A DNA stretch of 64,000 nucleotides from Chitinimonas prasina (GTDB taxonomy: Bacteria; Pseudomonadota; Gammaproteobacteria; Burkholderiales; Chitinimonadaceae). The translations under genes and the position numbers were made by a program. Positions 44,951-54,200 of the stretch are shown here, piece after piece. The stretch spans positions 1,086,947 to 1,150,946 of the forward strand of contig NZ_BSOG01000002.1 in NCBI RefSeq assembly GCF_030160395.1, read 5' to 3'. Position 1 is the stretch's first letter. The number at the start of each line of letters is the position of its first letter. The notes under the pieces were generated by a model. It was not told the DNA's origin, did no database searches, and saw nothing but the letters and a program-made list of their open reading frames with translations.

Positions 44951-45724
44951 TTACGGCTTCACGCCGAAGATGGCCTCGAATTGATCAAGCACCAGCCTGT
45001 AGACCTTGCCATCGTCCAATGTGATCGCTGTGGGTACAGAGTTGGGCACCGATGCCGGGAAGGCTAAGGCCAGACGAGCAAAGGCAAAGGGGTCCGCATT
45101 ACACGAGACAGGAGAGGCTTGGCCGCTCAGGATCAGCGATTTCCAGCTGGCCGCTTTGTCGTCGGCGCAGAGCACGCCCTTGAGCTTGGACTGCGCATCC
45201 GGGTTGTGATCGAACCGCAACGAGGTCGGCACGATGTAGACCGTAGCATCCAGCTGCTTGGCCCGCTTTTGAAGCGCATCTTCCAGTTTGCGGCAGCTGG
45301 GGCAGTCGAAGGCAGTGAAAAGCAGCACTTGTCGCTTGCCGGTACCGAAGGTGTAGGTCGGGAACTGATCCTTCGACAGACTACCGAGCCATTGTCGATA
45401 GAGCTGCCGTTGCTCGTCCTGCGATAGGTCCTGACCGCGCTTGGGACCGGACAGGTAGGTATATCCGGTTTCCGAGTTGCCCAGCACGGTCAGACGCTCA
45501 TCAACGTAGGCACGTGGTGTGATGTGCTCGGTGCCAGGAAAGTACACCGCATACACGCCTGAGATGGGTGAGGCGCGGACAGCCGAAGGTTTATCGACGA
45601 GTTGCGCCCGCAGGCTCTTGAGGATGTCGGTCTCTTTGGCGGCCAGGGCGCTGGTTGTGAGTAGCGCGCTCATCATTGCCAAGACCACGCGATTTGCCAG
45701 AACAGCCACTTTGCTTTGCGTCAT
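44951..45724 (-). CDS. DsbC-like periplasmic thiol protein
   Basis: 257 residues with signal peptide (MMSALLTTSALA-AKE) and a DsbC/DsbG-type layout: N-terminal dimerisation-like part (residues 30-110) and a thioredoxin domain with the active site LLFTAFDCPSCRKLEDAL (CPSC). Later cysteines (GVLCADD, PVSCNAD) match the second pair of DsbC. Similar proteins occur in conjugative elements, where they help fold transfer proteins; here that is inference. Its ATG overlaps the preceding stop (ATGA). Confidence 0.75.
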   Translation of the reverse strand: MTQSKVAVLANRVVLAMMSALLTTSALAAKETDILKSLRAQLVDKPSAVRASPISGVYAVYFPGTEHITPRAYVDERLTVLGNSETGYTYLSGPKRGQDLSQDEQRQLYRQWLGSLSKDQFPTYTFGTGKRQVLLFTAFDCPSCRKLEDALQKRAKQLDATVYIVPTSLRFDHNPDAQSKLKGVLCADDKAASWKSLILSGQASPVSCNADPFAFARLALAFPASVPNSVPTAITLDDGKVYRLVLDQFEAIFGVKP

Positions 45725-45999
45725 CGTATCTCCGGAGCGGTATGGAAATAGAACGTGACCGGTAGCTCAGTGATGTCTTCCTCCCAGGCATCCACGAAAC
45801 GACGAATCTGCTGGATCGCTACGGCATCGTTGCCGATTCGATCGGCGTAGAGGCGCATCGTCATTTGCACCGCTGCTTGCAATGCCAATAGCGGATCGAG
45901 ATCGGCGCTGGCCATCTCAGTCAGACCACGCTGTGCGTGATCCAAGAAGATGCGTGCGGCCGAATCCACCTCGTGTTGAAGTTTCTCTCCTTGTCCCAT
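45721..45999 (-). CDS. Small hypothetical protein
   Basis: 92-residue acidic helical protein; not recognised. It opens with GEKLQHEVDSAARIFLDHAQ and ends ELPVTFYFHTAPEIR. A strong GAGGAAGG ribosome site precedes the ATG. It is first gene of the unit 45999-44572 and is divergent from the XRE regulator gene, which may control it. Confidence 0.65.
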   Translation of the reverse strand: MGQGEKLQHEVDSAARIFLDHAQRGLTEMASADLDPLLALQAAVQMTMRLYADRIGNDAVAIQQIRRFVDAWEEDITELPVTFYFHTAPEIR

Positions 46000-46162
46000 G
46001 GCCTTCCTCTGGTGCGGTTATTGATTGGCCGGCTATATGTCATCGGTAGCCGGCTGGACTCTATAAGTGACAATTTTGCCGTGGTTTTGCTCTATTGTCA
46101 CTCATAGGGCGTCGTCTCATAGTGGCCCACTGCCTAGCATCTTTTCCCTTTGGGGACGAGAA

Positions 46163-46381
46163 ATGCAGGAAGACCCAAGGGTTACGTTCGGACGGAGGTT
46201 GAGCGAGCTGAGGAAAGTCAAGGGATGGTCGCAGGAAAAGCTATCCTTGGAATCAGGCATCGCGAGGAGTTACTTGGGTGGCGTTGAGCGTGGCCAGCGC
46301 AACATTGCGCTGCTCAACATCTGCAGGCTTGCTGAAACTCTGGAAGTCCCCATTGGAGAGCTATTCCAGCACTGGCGCTAG
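46163..46381 (+). CDS. XRE family transcriptional regulator
   Basis: 72-residue single HTH_3 domain: FGRRLSELRKVKGWSQEKLS, then SYLGGVERGQRNIAL and the C-terminal helix. ATG at 46163 has GGGGA upstream. Such lone XRE proteins usually repress mobile-element or toxin-antitoxin promoters; its divergent neighbour is the likely target. Confidence 0.85.
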   Translation: MQEDPRVTFGRRLSELRKVKGWSQEKLSLESGIARSYLGGVERGQRNIALLNICRLAETLEVPIGELFQHWR

Positions 46382-46537
46382 CTGTTCACGGAATCCCCCC
46401 GTTGGCGCAGACTGATCCGGTGAGCACTAATCTGGGGGTGAGAATCTGCGCCTTCGACTCTACTGAGCTCGCTTAAGGTCCGAATGCCCGCCGCATATCC
46501 GTCCACCACTCGCTGGTAAGATGCTCCCCATTTACCG

Positions 46538-47437
46538 ATGTTTAGCCTTTCCCAGCTTTGGCACTGGTTGGTAGCCTGTTGGCACCGCCTCATGCGTTTC
46601 TGCTTTCCAGGTCTCAGGCGCGTCAACTATAGGCGTGTGAGGGCTACGCGCCCGACCGGCCACAGTCGGCGCAAACCAGACTGGGTAGTACAGGAAGTGA
46701 TTCGGCTGAAAGCACTAACGGATTTAAGCTGCCACAAGGTTGCGGACAGCTTCAATCGCCTACATGGGGCCAGGCGTGGCATGACTGTTGGCAAGACCTG
46801 GGTGGCCGAGACGATCAAGCGACACCATTATGCTATCGCTGATCTACGGCTGCGCTGGAAGCGTGAGACACCGAAACTCATGCGATGCAATCAGGTCTGG
46901 GGATTGGATTTGACGGGCAAAGGGGATCAAGATGGCAATCGCCACACCCTGCTTGGCATCATCGATCACGGTAGCCGACTGGCGATGCACTTGGCACCGG
47001 TTGCGGACAAGCGCACTGTCACACTATTGAAGGTGCTGATCAGTGTGGTGGAGACCTTCGGCCCACCCAGGGTCATCAGAACCGACAATGAGGCGGTTTT
47101 CCGTTCCTGGTTATTTTGCTTTGTACTGAAGCAGCTCGGCATCCGACAACAGTTTAGCCAACCCGGCATGCCTTGGCAGAACGGTAGAATCGAAAGGCTA
47201 TTCGGTACTTTGAAAGGCAAGCTGAATCAGCTTAGGGTTGCCGATCTGGTGGGACTGCAGCAAGCCATGGCCGAGTTTACGTTCTGGTATAACACGATAC
47301 GGCCCCATCAGCATTTGAACGGGCGTACGCCACTCGAAGCCTGGCAAGGGATGGATCCCTACCAGCAGATACCCAAGGGGGCATATCTGTTCCAGGCTTG
47401 GGATGGCTTGCTGGCAGGCGTCTATTTGCGCAGGTAG
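46538..47437 (+). mobile_element. DDE integrase-core transposase
   Basis: 299-residue transposase: N-terminal basic/HTH part (VIRLKALTDLSCHKVADSF), then a retroviral-integrase-like catalytic core with DDE residues in QVWGLDLTGKG, VIRTDNEAVF and QNGRIERLFGTLK; 35 residues separate the second Asp from the Glu. The C-terminal FWYNTIRPHQHLNGRTPLEAW is typical of IS481/IS3-like DDE enzymes. It looks full-length. I could not find matching terminal inverted repeats, so element borders are not set. Confidence 0.85.
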
Positions 47438-47472
47438 TGCACCGCAGCCGTTGGAAGCAGCACAGGCAACGG

Positions 47473-47654
47473 AAGGCTGTCCGGGAACAAACGCGTCCAG
47501 CCCTACCGAATTGCACAAAATTTAAGCAATCCGGCAGCTATCGCGCGGCTGCCGCTGACAAGCTGTCGGTCTGGTGGCCTGAAAAGTGGGGGGCTTTTAG
47601 TGAAAAATCCCCTCTCTATGGGCACCCTAACTGTTGCGGACTAGCGGACAGGGC
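47473..47654. repeat. 182-bp tandem direct repeat, unit 1
   Basis: First of two adjacent copies. By eye, about 14 of 182 positions differ from unit 2. It contains two potential hairpins: ACCGAATTGC...GCAATCCGGC near the middle of the first half, and one at 47588-47613 (GGGGGG / TCCCCT with an A/T upper stem, loop AGTG). No supported coding frame. Confidence 0.85.
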
Positions 47655-47836
47655 AAGGCTGTCCGGGAACAAACGCGTCCAGCCCTGCCGAATTGCACAA
47701 AACTTAAGCAATCCGGCAGCTATCGCACGGCTGGCGCTGACAAGCTGTCGGTCTGGTGGCCTGAAAAGTGGCGGGATATTAGTGAAAAGCCCGCTCGCTA
47801 TGGGTACCCTAGCTGTTGCGGACGAGCGGACAGGGC
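47655..47836. repeat. 182-bp tandem direct repeat, unit 2
   Basis: Second copy, immediately adjacent. The second hairpin (47770-47795) has changed both sides of one base pair relative to unit 1 (G-C to C-G) and one G-U to G-C, keeping the stem. A 12-base echo of the unit end (AGCGGACAGGGC) follows at 47837-47848. The repeat lies 24 bases from the end of the immunity-like gene. Confidence 0.85.
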
Positions 47837-47871
47837 AGCGGACAGGGCACTTTTGCAAAGCCTCCCTAACA

Positions 47872-48261
47872 TTAAAGCTGACAGTAAATATCAGCCTGCA
47901 TGTGCAATGCCGCCAAGAAGAACTCCTCTAGGCAAACTACTTTTTCAAGTAGAAGTGAAGTGCTGATTGTGCAAAAAATCTCCTCCCTACGCTCATTCCA
48001 TCCATATACAAACTGGATGTCGTGCGTAGGTGTTGCAGACAGTGTGCCCTTTATTCTCTCGAGAGCTTCGATAGCGCTAGGTATTAGCTGGCTAGTCAAC
48101 ACCTCCTCTTCATACTGAGCAAAGGAGGCCTCACCAACCTGATTCAGATGCGCCCAATAGTTAGTGAAGAACAGCCACTCCGAAACCTCCGGCGGTAATT
48201 TTAGCTCTCTTGCCGGATCATTTTCCGACATGCCAACATTTAAGAAGTACGATGGATGCAT
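47872..48261 (-). CDS. Candidate immunity protein for the RHS toxin
   Basis: 129-residue soluble, acidic protein, not recognised by family: EVSEWLFFTNYWAHLNQVGE, a helical middle and the C-terminal VCLEEFFLAALHMQADIYC. The ATG lies two bases after the RHS stop codon. Position, size and lower GC than the RHS core are those of an immunity gene for a polymorphic toxin C-terminus. The start could also be the Met at 48231. Function is inferred from context only. Confidence 0.65.
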   Translation of the reverse strand: MHPSYFLNVGMSENDPARELKLPPEVSEWLFFTNYWAHLNQVGEASFAQYEEEVLTSQLIPSAIEALERIKGTLSATPTHDIQFVYGWNERREEIFCTISTSLLLEKVVCLEEFFLAALHMQADIYCQL

Positions 48262-48263
48262 GC

Positions 48264-51200
48264 TTAGTCCGTATTGGTAAAGTGCGTAAGGGCTTTTCTC
48301 ACATCCGCCGGAACACCTGTCTCAGAAACACCGTTTTTTTTAATCAACGGCACGTTATTAGGAATAGAGTTTCCGAACTGATCAGTGTATCGAAGCGGTC
48401 CGGTAACCGTGGTGTCTTCAACCCTGAAATAATCCCCAGCATTGTCGTATACAACCTGCTTTCCAGTCGTCGGGTTTGTATAGAGAGTTTTCCCCGAGGC
48501 TGTATAGGTAACCACCGGGCTGTCTCCTGCAATGCGGTCAATAGTTTCTCGTAGCGAAACACCTTGCTGGAAATCAGCAAACTTCTCCGCCCTTACCTTT
48601 CCAGCAGGATTGAAAATTGGTCCATTTAGGCTTGGGCTCGCTGTCGCGCTTCGAGCAAGGCGCGCCTCAAGCCCTATCCCCCCAAGCAGCGTCAAGATAA
48701 GCGAGTCTTCACGCTCCCGCTTTGCCGCTCCTTCACTCGGAACCCTGGCTGTCATGTAATCAAACGGGACACCTTGCTTCTTGGTAATACCCCAAGCAGC
48801 GGCCGTCTTAGACCAGCCCGACAGGATAGCGAGTGCTAAACGTCCTTGTGCATTACCGGCGGTACCGAAGTACAACCGCTCTTCTGGTGAGAGCGGTGTC
48901 GCTCTCAATGAGGAGTAACTTCTTGCAGCCTTGTCCTTGTCTACCAGTTGCAGCTTACACGGGTTCTTATCCGACAAGCAATTCACCGGCCCTGCCCCGG
49001 CTGCTGGCTTGGTAGTGGATGCGTCGAACGCATAGAACGAGGTGCTTCCTTTGGGCTTGCAGCCCAGGTAGCTACAGGGTTCCCTGTCTGCTTCTCGTTG
49101 GGCTGCGCGCGCCCACTCTATGTCCCAAACAGTATCCGCCCCCAGAATGCCTTGTGCCCGGTTTGCCGCAAATCCTGTCGGGTCCGTCATATTGGTGGGG
49201 TTGTTCCACACATACGTGTAACGGTTGTAGCTCTGGCTATGCTCCGGTTCCTGAATCAACGGGTCTGCGCTCATGAAGCGCGCGATCAGTGGTTCGTAGA
49301 TACGCCCGTTCATGTGCACCAGGTCTAGCTGGTCCAGCATTTCGTGGCCAGTGTAGCCCTTGTTGTCGAGCCCACCTTCCAGGTGGTCAGGGGTGCCGCT
49401 GCCGTTCAGGTTGCGCCGCTTGCCCCAGGCGTCGTAGCCGTGCTTTTGCGTCAGTTCACCGGCTTCGTTGCTGATGCCTATGACGCTGCCCAGCCGGTCG
49501 GTATGCGTCCAGTAGCGCTGGGCGGTGCCGCTGCCCACCACTTCTCGCTCAAACCCGAGGCCGGCTGGCCAGTAGGTCTTGAGGGTGGTGACGCTGCCTT
49601 TGATTTCCACTTCCATGCTGCCGGCGTAGCGGGTCTGTGTGCCGTCGCTTTGCGTCTGCTTGATGCGCTGATGTTCCGGCCCGTAGACGAATTGGCTCCA
49701 GTCGCTGCCTTTGCTCAGACGGTGTGGCATGTCGAAGCTGGTCCAGCTCTGGGTACGCCCTGGGGCGGTTTCCATATTGCCGTTGGGGTCGTAGCTGAAG
49801 CTGCCCAGGCCGGGTATGGCGAGGACGGCATGGGGCTGCTTTACGCCGGGGCCCTGGGTGGGGTAGACGTAGTCGCCGCTGCCGACACCGGTCTTGCTGC
49901 GCAGGTTGCCGTTGGGGTGGTATTCGAAGACTTGCTTGGCCTGTGCCTGTACGGTGCTTTCGGTCAGGCGGTTGAGGCTGTCGTAGTCGAACTGTTCGTG
50001 GAAGCCTTCGCTGCCGTTCCAGTACTGGGTGCGGGTGGCGACGTTGCCGAGGACGTCGTAGGCGTAGGCTTCGCTCAGCCGTGCGGGCTGGCTACTGTTT
50101 TGCGGTCGTTCGTCCTGCAGTCGGTCTGACTGCAGGCGGCCGGTATAGACGGAGTAGTCGGTATGGACGGTGAGGCCGTTGCCGAGCTGGCTACGGCGAC
50201 TGCGGCCGGCGGCGTCTTGGCTGCCGGCTTGCCAGATCAGTTGCTGGCCGTACCAGTACTGGCTGAGCTTGCCATAGGCGTCGTAGCGCTGATCCAGTGT
50301 CTTGACGGGGTCGGTGCCACGTTGCTGGCGGGTTTGGTACAGCCTGCCCCAGGCGTCGTACTGTGGGGTGCTGGTGTAGCGGCCGTTGCTGCCGGTGTCC
50401 AGGATGGTGGTGACGGTGCTGGGCCGGCCCAGGCTGTCGTAGCTGTGGTGCCGTTCGTATTCGCGCGGGCAGGTGGCGCTGGTGTCGATGCCACTGCAGG
50501 TGTAGGCGCTGGCCAGTTGGCCTATGCCTTTGGTGGCGGTGTCATAGACCCAGTAGCTGATCAGGTCGGTTTCGCGCCGGTTGATCAGGCGGCCCAGTTC
50601 GTCAAACTTGAACTGGGTGGCTTGGCCTTGGGCTCGCTGCTTGGGGCTGATGGTCTGCCAGGTCTGGCCCAGGGGGTTGACGCGGTAGGTGATCAGGCCC
50701 AGGTTGGGGTCGTTCAACTCGACCTTGCGGTTGAGTGCGTCGTAGCGGACGGTGATGATGTTGCCGGCGGTGTCGGTGGTCTGGACGAGGTTGCCCCAGG
50801 CGTCGCGCTCGAACAGGGTGATGCCGCCCAGGGCATCCTGGGTTTTGATCAATTGCCCCAGGGGGTCGCGCTCGTCTACCTTGGTCTGCTGCTTGGCGTT
50901 CTGGCTGGTGATCAGCAGGCCATTGTAGATATTGGTCGCCACCAGGTCACGGTTCTGCTCGTCTTTGCTGTACTGCCGGATGACGCGGTTGAGGTCGTCG
51001 TATTCCTGCCGGCTGGCTTCATAGGCGGTATCGCCTTCAAAGTAGGGTTGGTAAGTGGTGTCTGTGCGGCCTCGGGCGTCATAGGTCTGCCGGGTATGAA
51101 CGCGACGTGTCACCGGCTGAGGGGGTTGCTGGCCGTTCAGTACATAGCTCCAGTGCAGGCTGCCCATCTGGCGGCCGGCGTCGTCGGCAAAGACCAGGGT

Positions 51201-54200
51201 GGGTACGGCGGTGCGCTGGCTGCCCATGAAGCTGTCGGCAAAGGTGACGGTGCGGATGGCGGGGTGGCTGCCGTCACTGTATTGCTTGTGGTAGTAGCGC
51301 GTGACGCTGCCATCGGCGCGGGTTTCGCTGTCTTTGCGGCCAAAGCCGTCTACCGCCCAGTGGGTGGTAAGACCGTTGGGGCCGGTAAGACTGGTCTGTG
51401 CGCCGGTACGGCTGTCGTAGCGGCGTATTTCCTGATGGCGCTTGGCGTTGTAGACGGTTTCGGCGAAGCGGCCCTTGCTGTCGTACTGGACTTCTTCGAC
51501 TACGCGGGTCTGGTTGGCCTGTTCGGCGGGGTCGTACCAGGCCTGGGTCTTGGTATTGACCAGGCCGAAGTTGTTGCCGCTGCGACCATAGGTGGTTTTG
51601 ACCTGGTAGTCGGCCAGGGTCTTGCCGGCGTCGAGCGCCCAGGGTGTGACGGTTTCGGTTTCGACCTGGCCCTTGCTGTTGTAGGTGTAGTGGGTTTGCA
51701 CGCCGACCGGTGTACTGCCATTACGGCTCTTGAGGGCGGCGGTGCTCTCTATTTCGCCCAGGCGCCAGGCGGCAATGCGGCCGGCATCCATGGGGTAATA
51801 GCTAGTGCTGGTGGTGGTGACATGGCTGACCGCGCCGAGGCTGGTGGTGCCGGTGGTCGTGCTGCTGGTGGTGCGCAGATCCACCCACGGACCGTCGCTG
51901 TAGCCGTTGCTGCTGGTGGTCGTGCCCAGTGCGGCGCCATTGAGATCGCGCTTGCTGCTGGTACTGGTGGTGACCACGGGTACCAGGGTCTTGGCACCGT
52001 TGGGGTGCAGAACCTGTTTCTGCACAAAGCCGCTGTGGCTGGCCTCGCTCAGGGTGACGCCCCCCAGGACAGATCGGCTGGCCAGCGGGTAGCCGATATG
52101 TGGCCAGGTCTGGTTGATCCATTGGCTATTCTGCAGGCCCGTGGTCAGGTCGGTGCTTTGCACCTGGGCAAAGCCTAGGCTACCACGGCCATTGGCTTCG
52201 ACTGCTGCGCCAGCGTATTTGAAGGCGGTGCTCAGCCAGCGGGTGTTACCGTTGTCCAGCTTGCCGCTCCCCTGGTGCAGTTCGTTGGCCAGTAGGCCTA
52301 GCTTGGCTTGGGCAAACTGTGGGTAGCTGCGTGTAATGGACGCACCTTGGGCGTTGAAAGCGTCGCGGCTATAGACGGTGGGCAGATTGCTGTTGGCGTA
52401 GCCGACGCGGGTTTCCTGGCCCATGCCGTTGTAGACATTGATGATGCGGTCCAGTGCCTGGCCTTCCAATGCTAGGTTGGCAAATGAGGCAATTTGCCAC
52501 TGCCCCCGGTCGGTATAGCTGTTGGCAGCGATATCCGGGCGACCGTCGCCATCGTAGTCCCCTACCATTTGTTCGCCGTAGGGGCTCTGGCTATCGGCGT
52601 TGTTCTTGCATTGATTGCCGGTACCCCATATCCGGCAGATATAACTGCCGGACATGCCGTCAATATGACCGTCAGCATCGACATCCGTCAGATGGCTTGC
52701 GCCGAACTTGGGCAGGATTTCTGCCTGCAGTTGGCAATCGAAGCGCTTGCCGGTCGAGTAGCACAGACGCTTCACATCGGTCATGAGCAGCAGATCAGCA
52801 TAGCCATCGCCGTTCAAGTCCTGTACCAGTTGGCCGTTGCGCGCGGCCTGGCGCACTTCGGCGCCAACATCACTCGATGCAGTGGAACTGAACCAGACGC
52901 TGCAATCGAAACCCGTCTTGGCAGTGAGGCAAACCTGGACTTCCATGACCAGGTTGGCATTGATACCGGTGGGGAAGACGCGTACAAAGTCGCCCAGGCC
53001 ATCGCCATTCAGGTCGCCGGAGAAGGGGGTGATATCGGCTTGCGGGTCAGGGAATTCGTCCATGGTCGGACGCTGCTCTGGCTCTGGTATTACCTTGGAT
53101 ACCTGCGCCCAGTCCTTACAGGTAAATCCGGTTCCGGTAGATATGCACGCCTTGCCACCAGTACTCCCGCGCACGACGATGTCGGTACGGCTGTCGCCAT
53201 CGACATCGGCGGGCATGTAGGGGTTTTTCTTGCCATCGGTCGCCACTGCGCCCCAGTTGCTACAAGTAAAACCACTACCGCCTTCACGCAAGGTGGAGCG
53301 GCACACCATCAGGTTGCCATTGTCGGGGTAGGCCACATCTGTGACACCATCACCGTCATAGTCGCCCAAGAGCATGGCCGTGGCATGCAGGGTGGCGTTG
53401 CCACCCACAGGGGTCAGCGGGCGATGAGTCCAGTTGCCTGCCGTCGACTGGTATAGGTTCCAGTTATCCGACAGCAGATCGTCACGGCCATCGCCATCAA
53501 AGTCAGACTGATTGATATGGTGGTACTTGTTGCCACCCGTCATGCCCTTGGTCACTAAATCCGGGCCGTTACGCGTGCTGGTAATAAGCAGTTTTGGGCT
53601 GGCATCGCCTGCTGGCTGGCCCCAACCAAATCGTGTTGCAGGCAAACACTTGGGCGTGCTGCCCACTTGCGCACCTTCGCACGCCTGTATCGACTCCAGG
53701 CGGCTGCGGCCACTGGTGGGGCTAGGCGCACCGTAGGTAAGCGTATAGACCACACCCGCTTTGCCGCCGTTACCGGCCGCATCGGTGTCCGTATAGGTCT
53801 GGATCGCTTCCAGCAGTTTGCTGCGGGTCACCTTGCTGCCAGACAAATATCCTACTTCGGTATCGGGTCGATCCTGTGCGCTAAAGACAAAGCTGACCTT
53901 GGCGTAATGCGCCTGATTGGCTGCGTCATTGCCGCCCCAGCGGATTTCCACGGGGAGATGTTCACCTCGGGTGCTGTCCTTGCTATAGCGGTAGTCAACC
54001 AGGTTGCCGTTGCGATCCTGGGTACGGCGTATCGCCCAGCTATTGGCTTGCTGGTCTACCCGGCCCTGCGCATCAACTTGGCTGTTGTCGCTATCGCCGT
54101 AATACATGATCTGGCCGGATTTGCTCTCGACCTTGAAGCCCAGCTTACCGCCAGTGTTACTACGGGTAATGCGGCTATAGGTTTCGATCTCGGTGCGGTA

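Noticed and set aside
47473-47836. Integron attC sites as explanation of the 182-bp repeats
   Set aside because: The conserved core sites (RYYYAAC and GTTRRRY) are not present in either unit.
50163-52178. 671-codon plus-strand open frame opposite the RHS gene
   Set aside because: It is antisense to a well-supported RHS region; the Val/Ala/Gly-rich product comes from reading GC-rich repeats in reverse, with no family motif.
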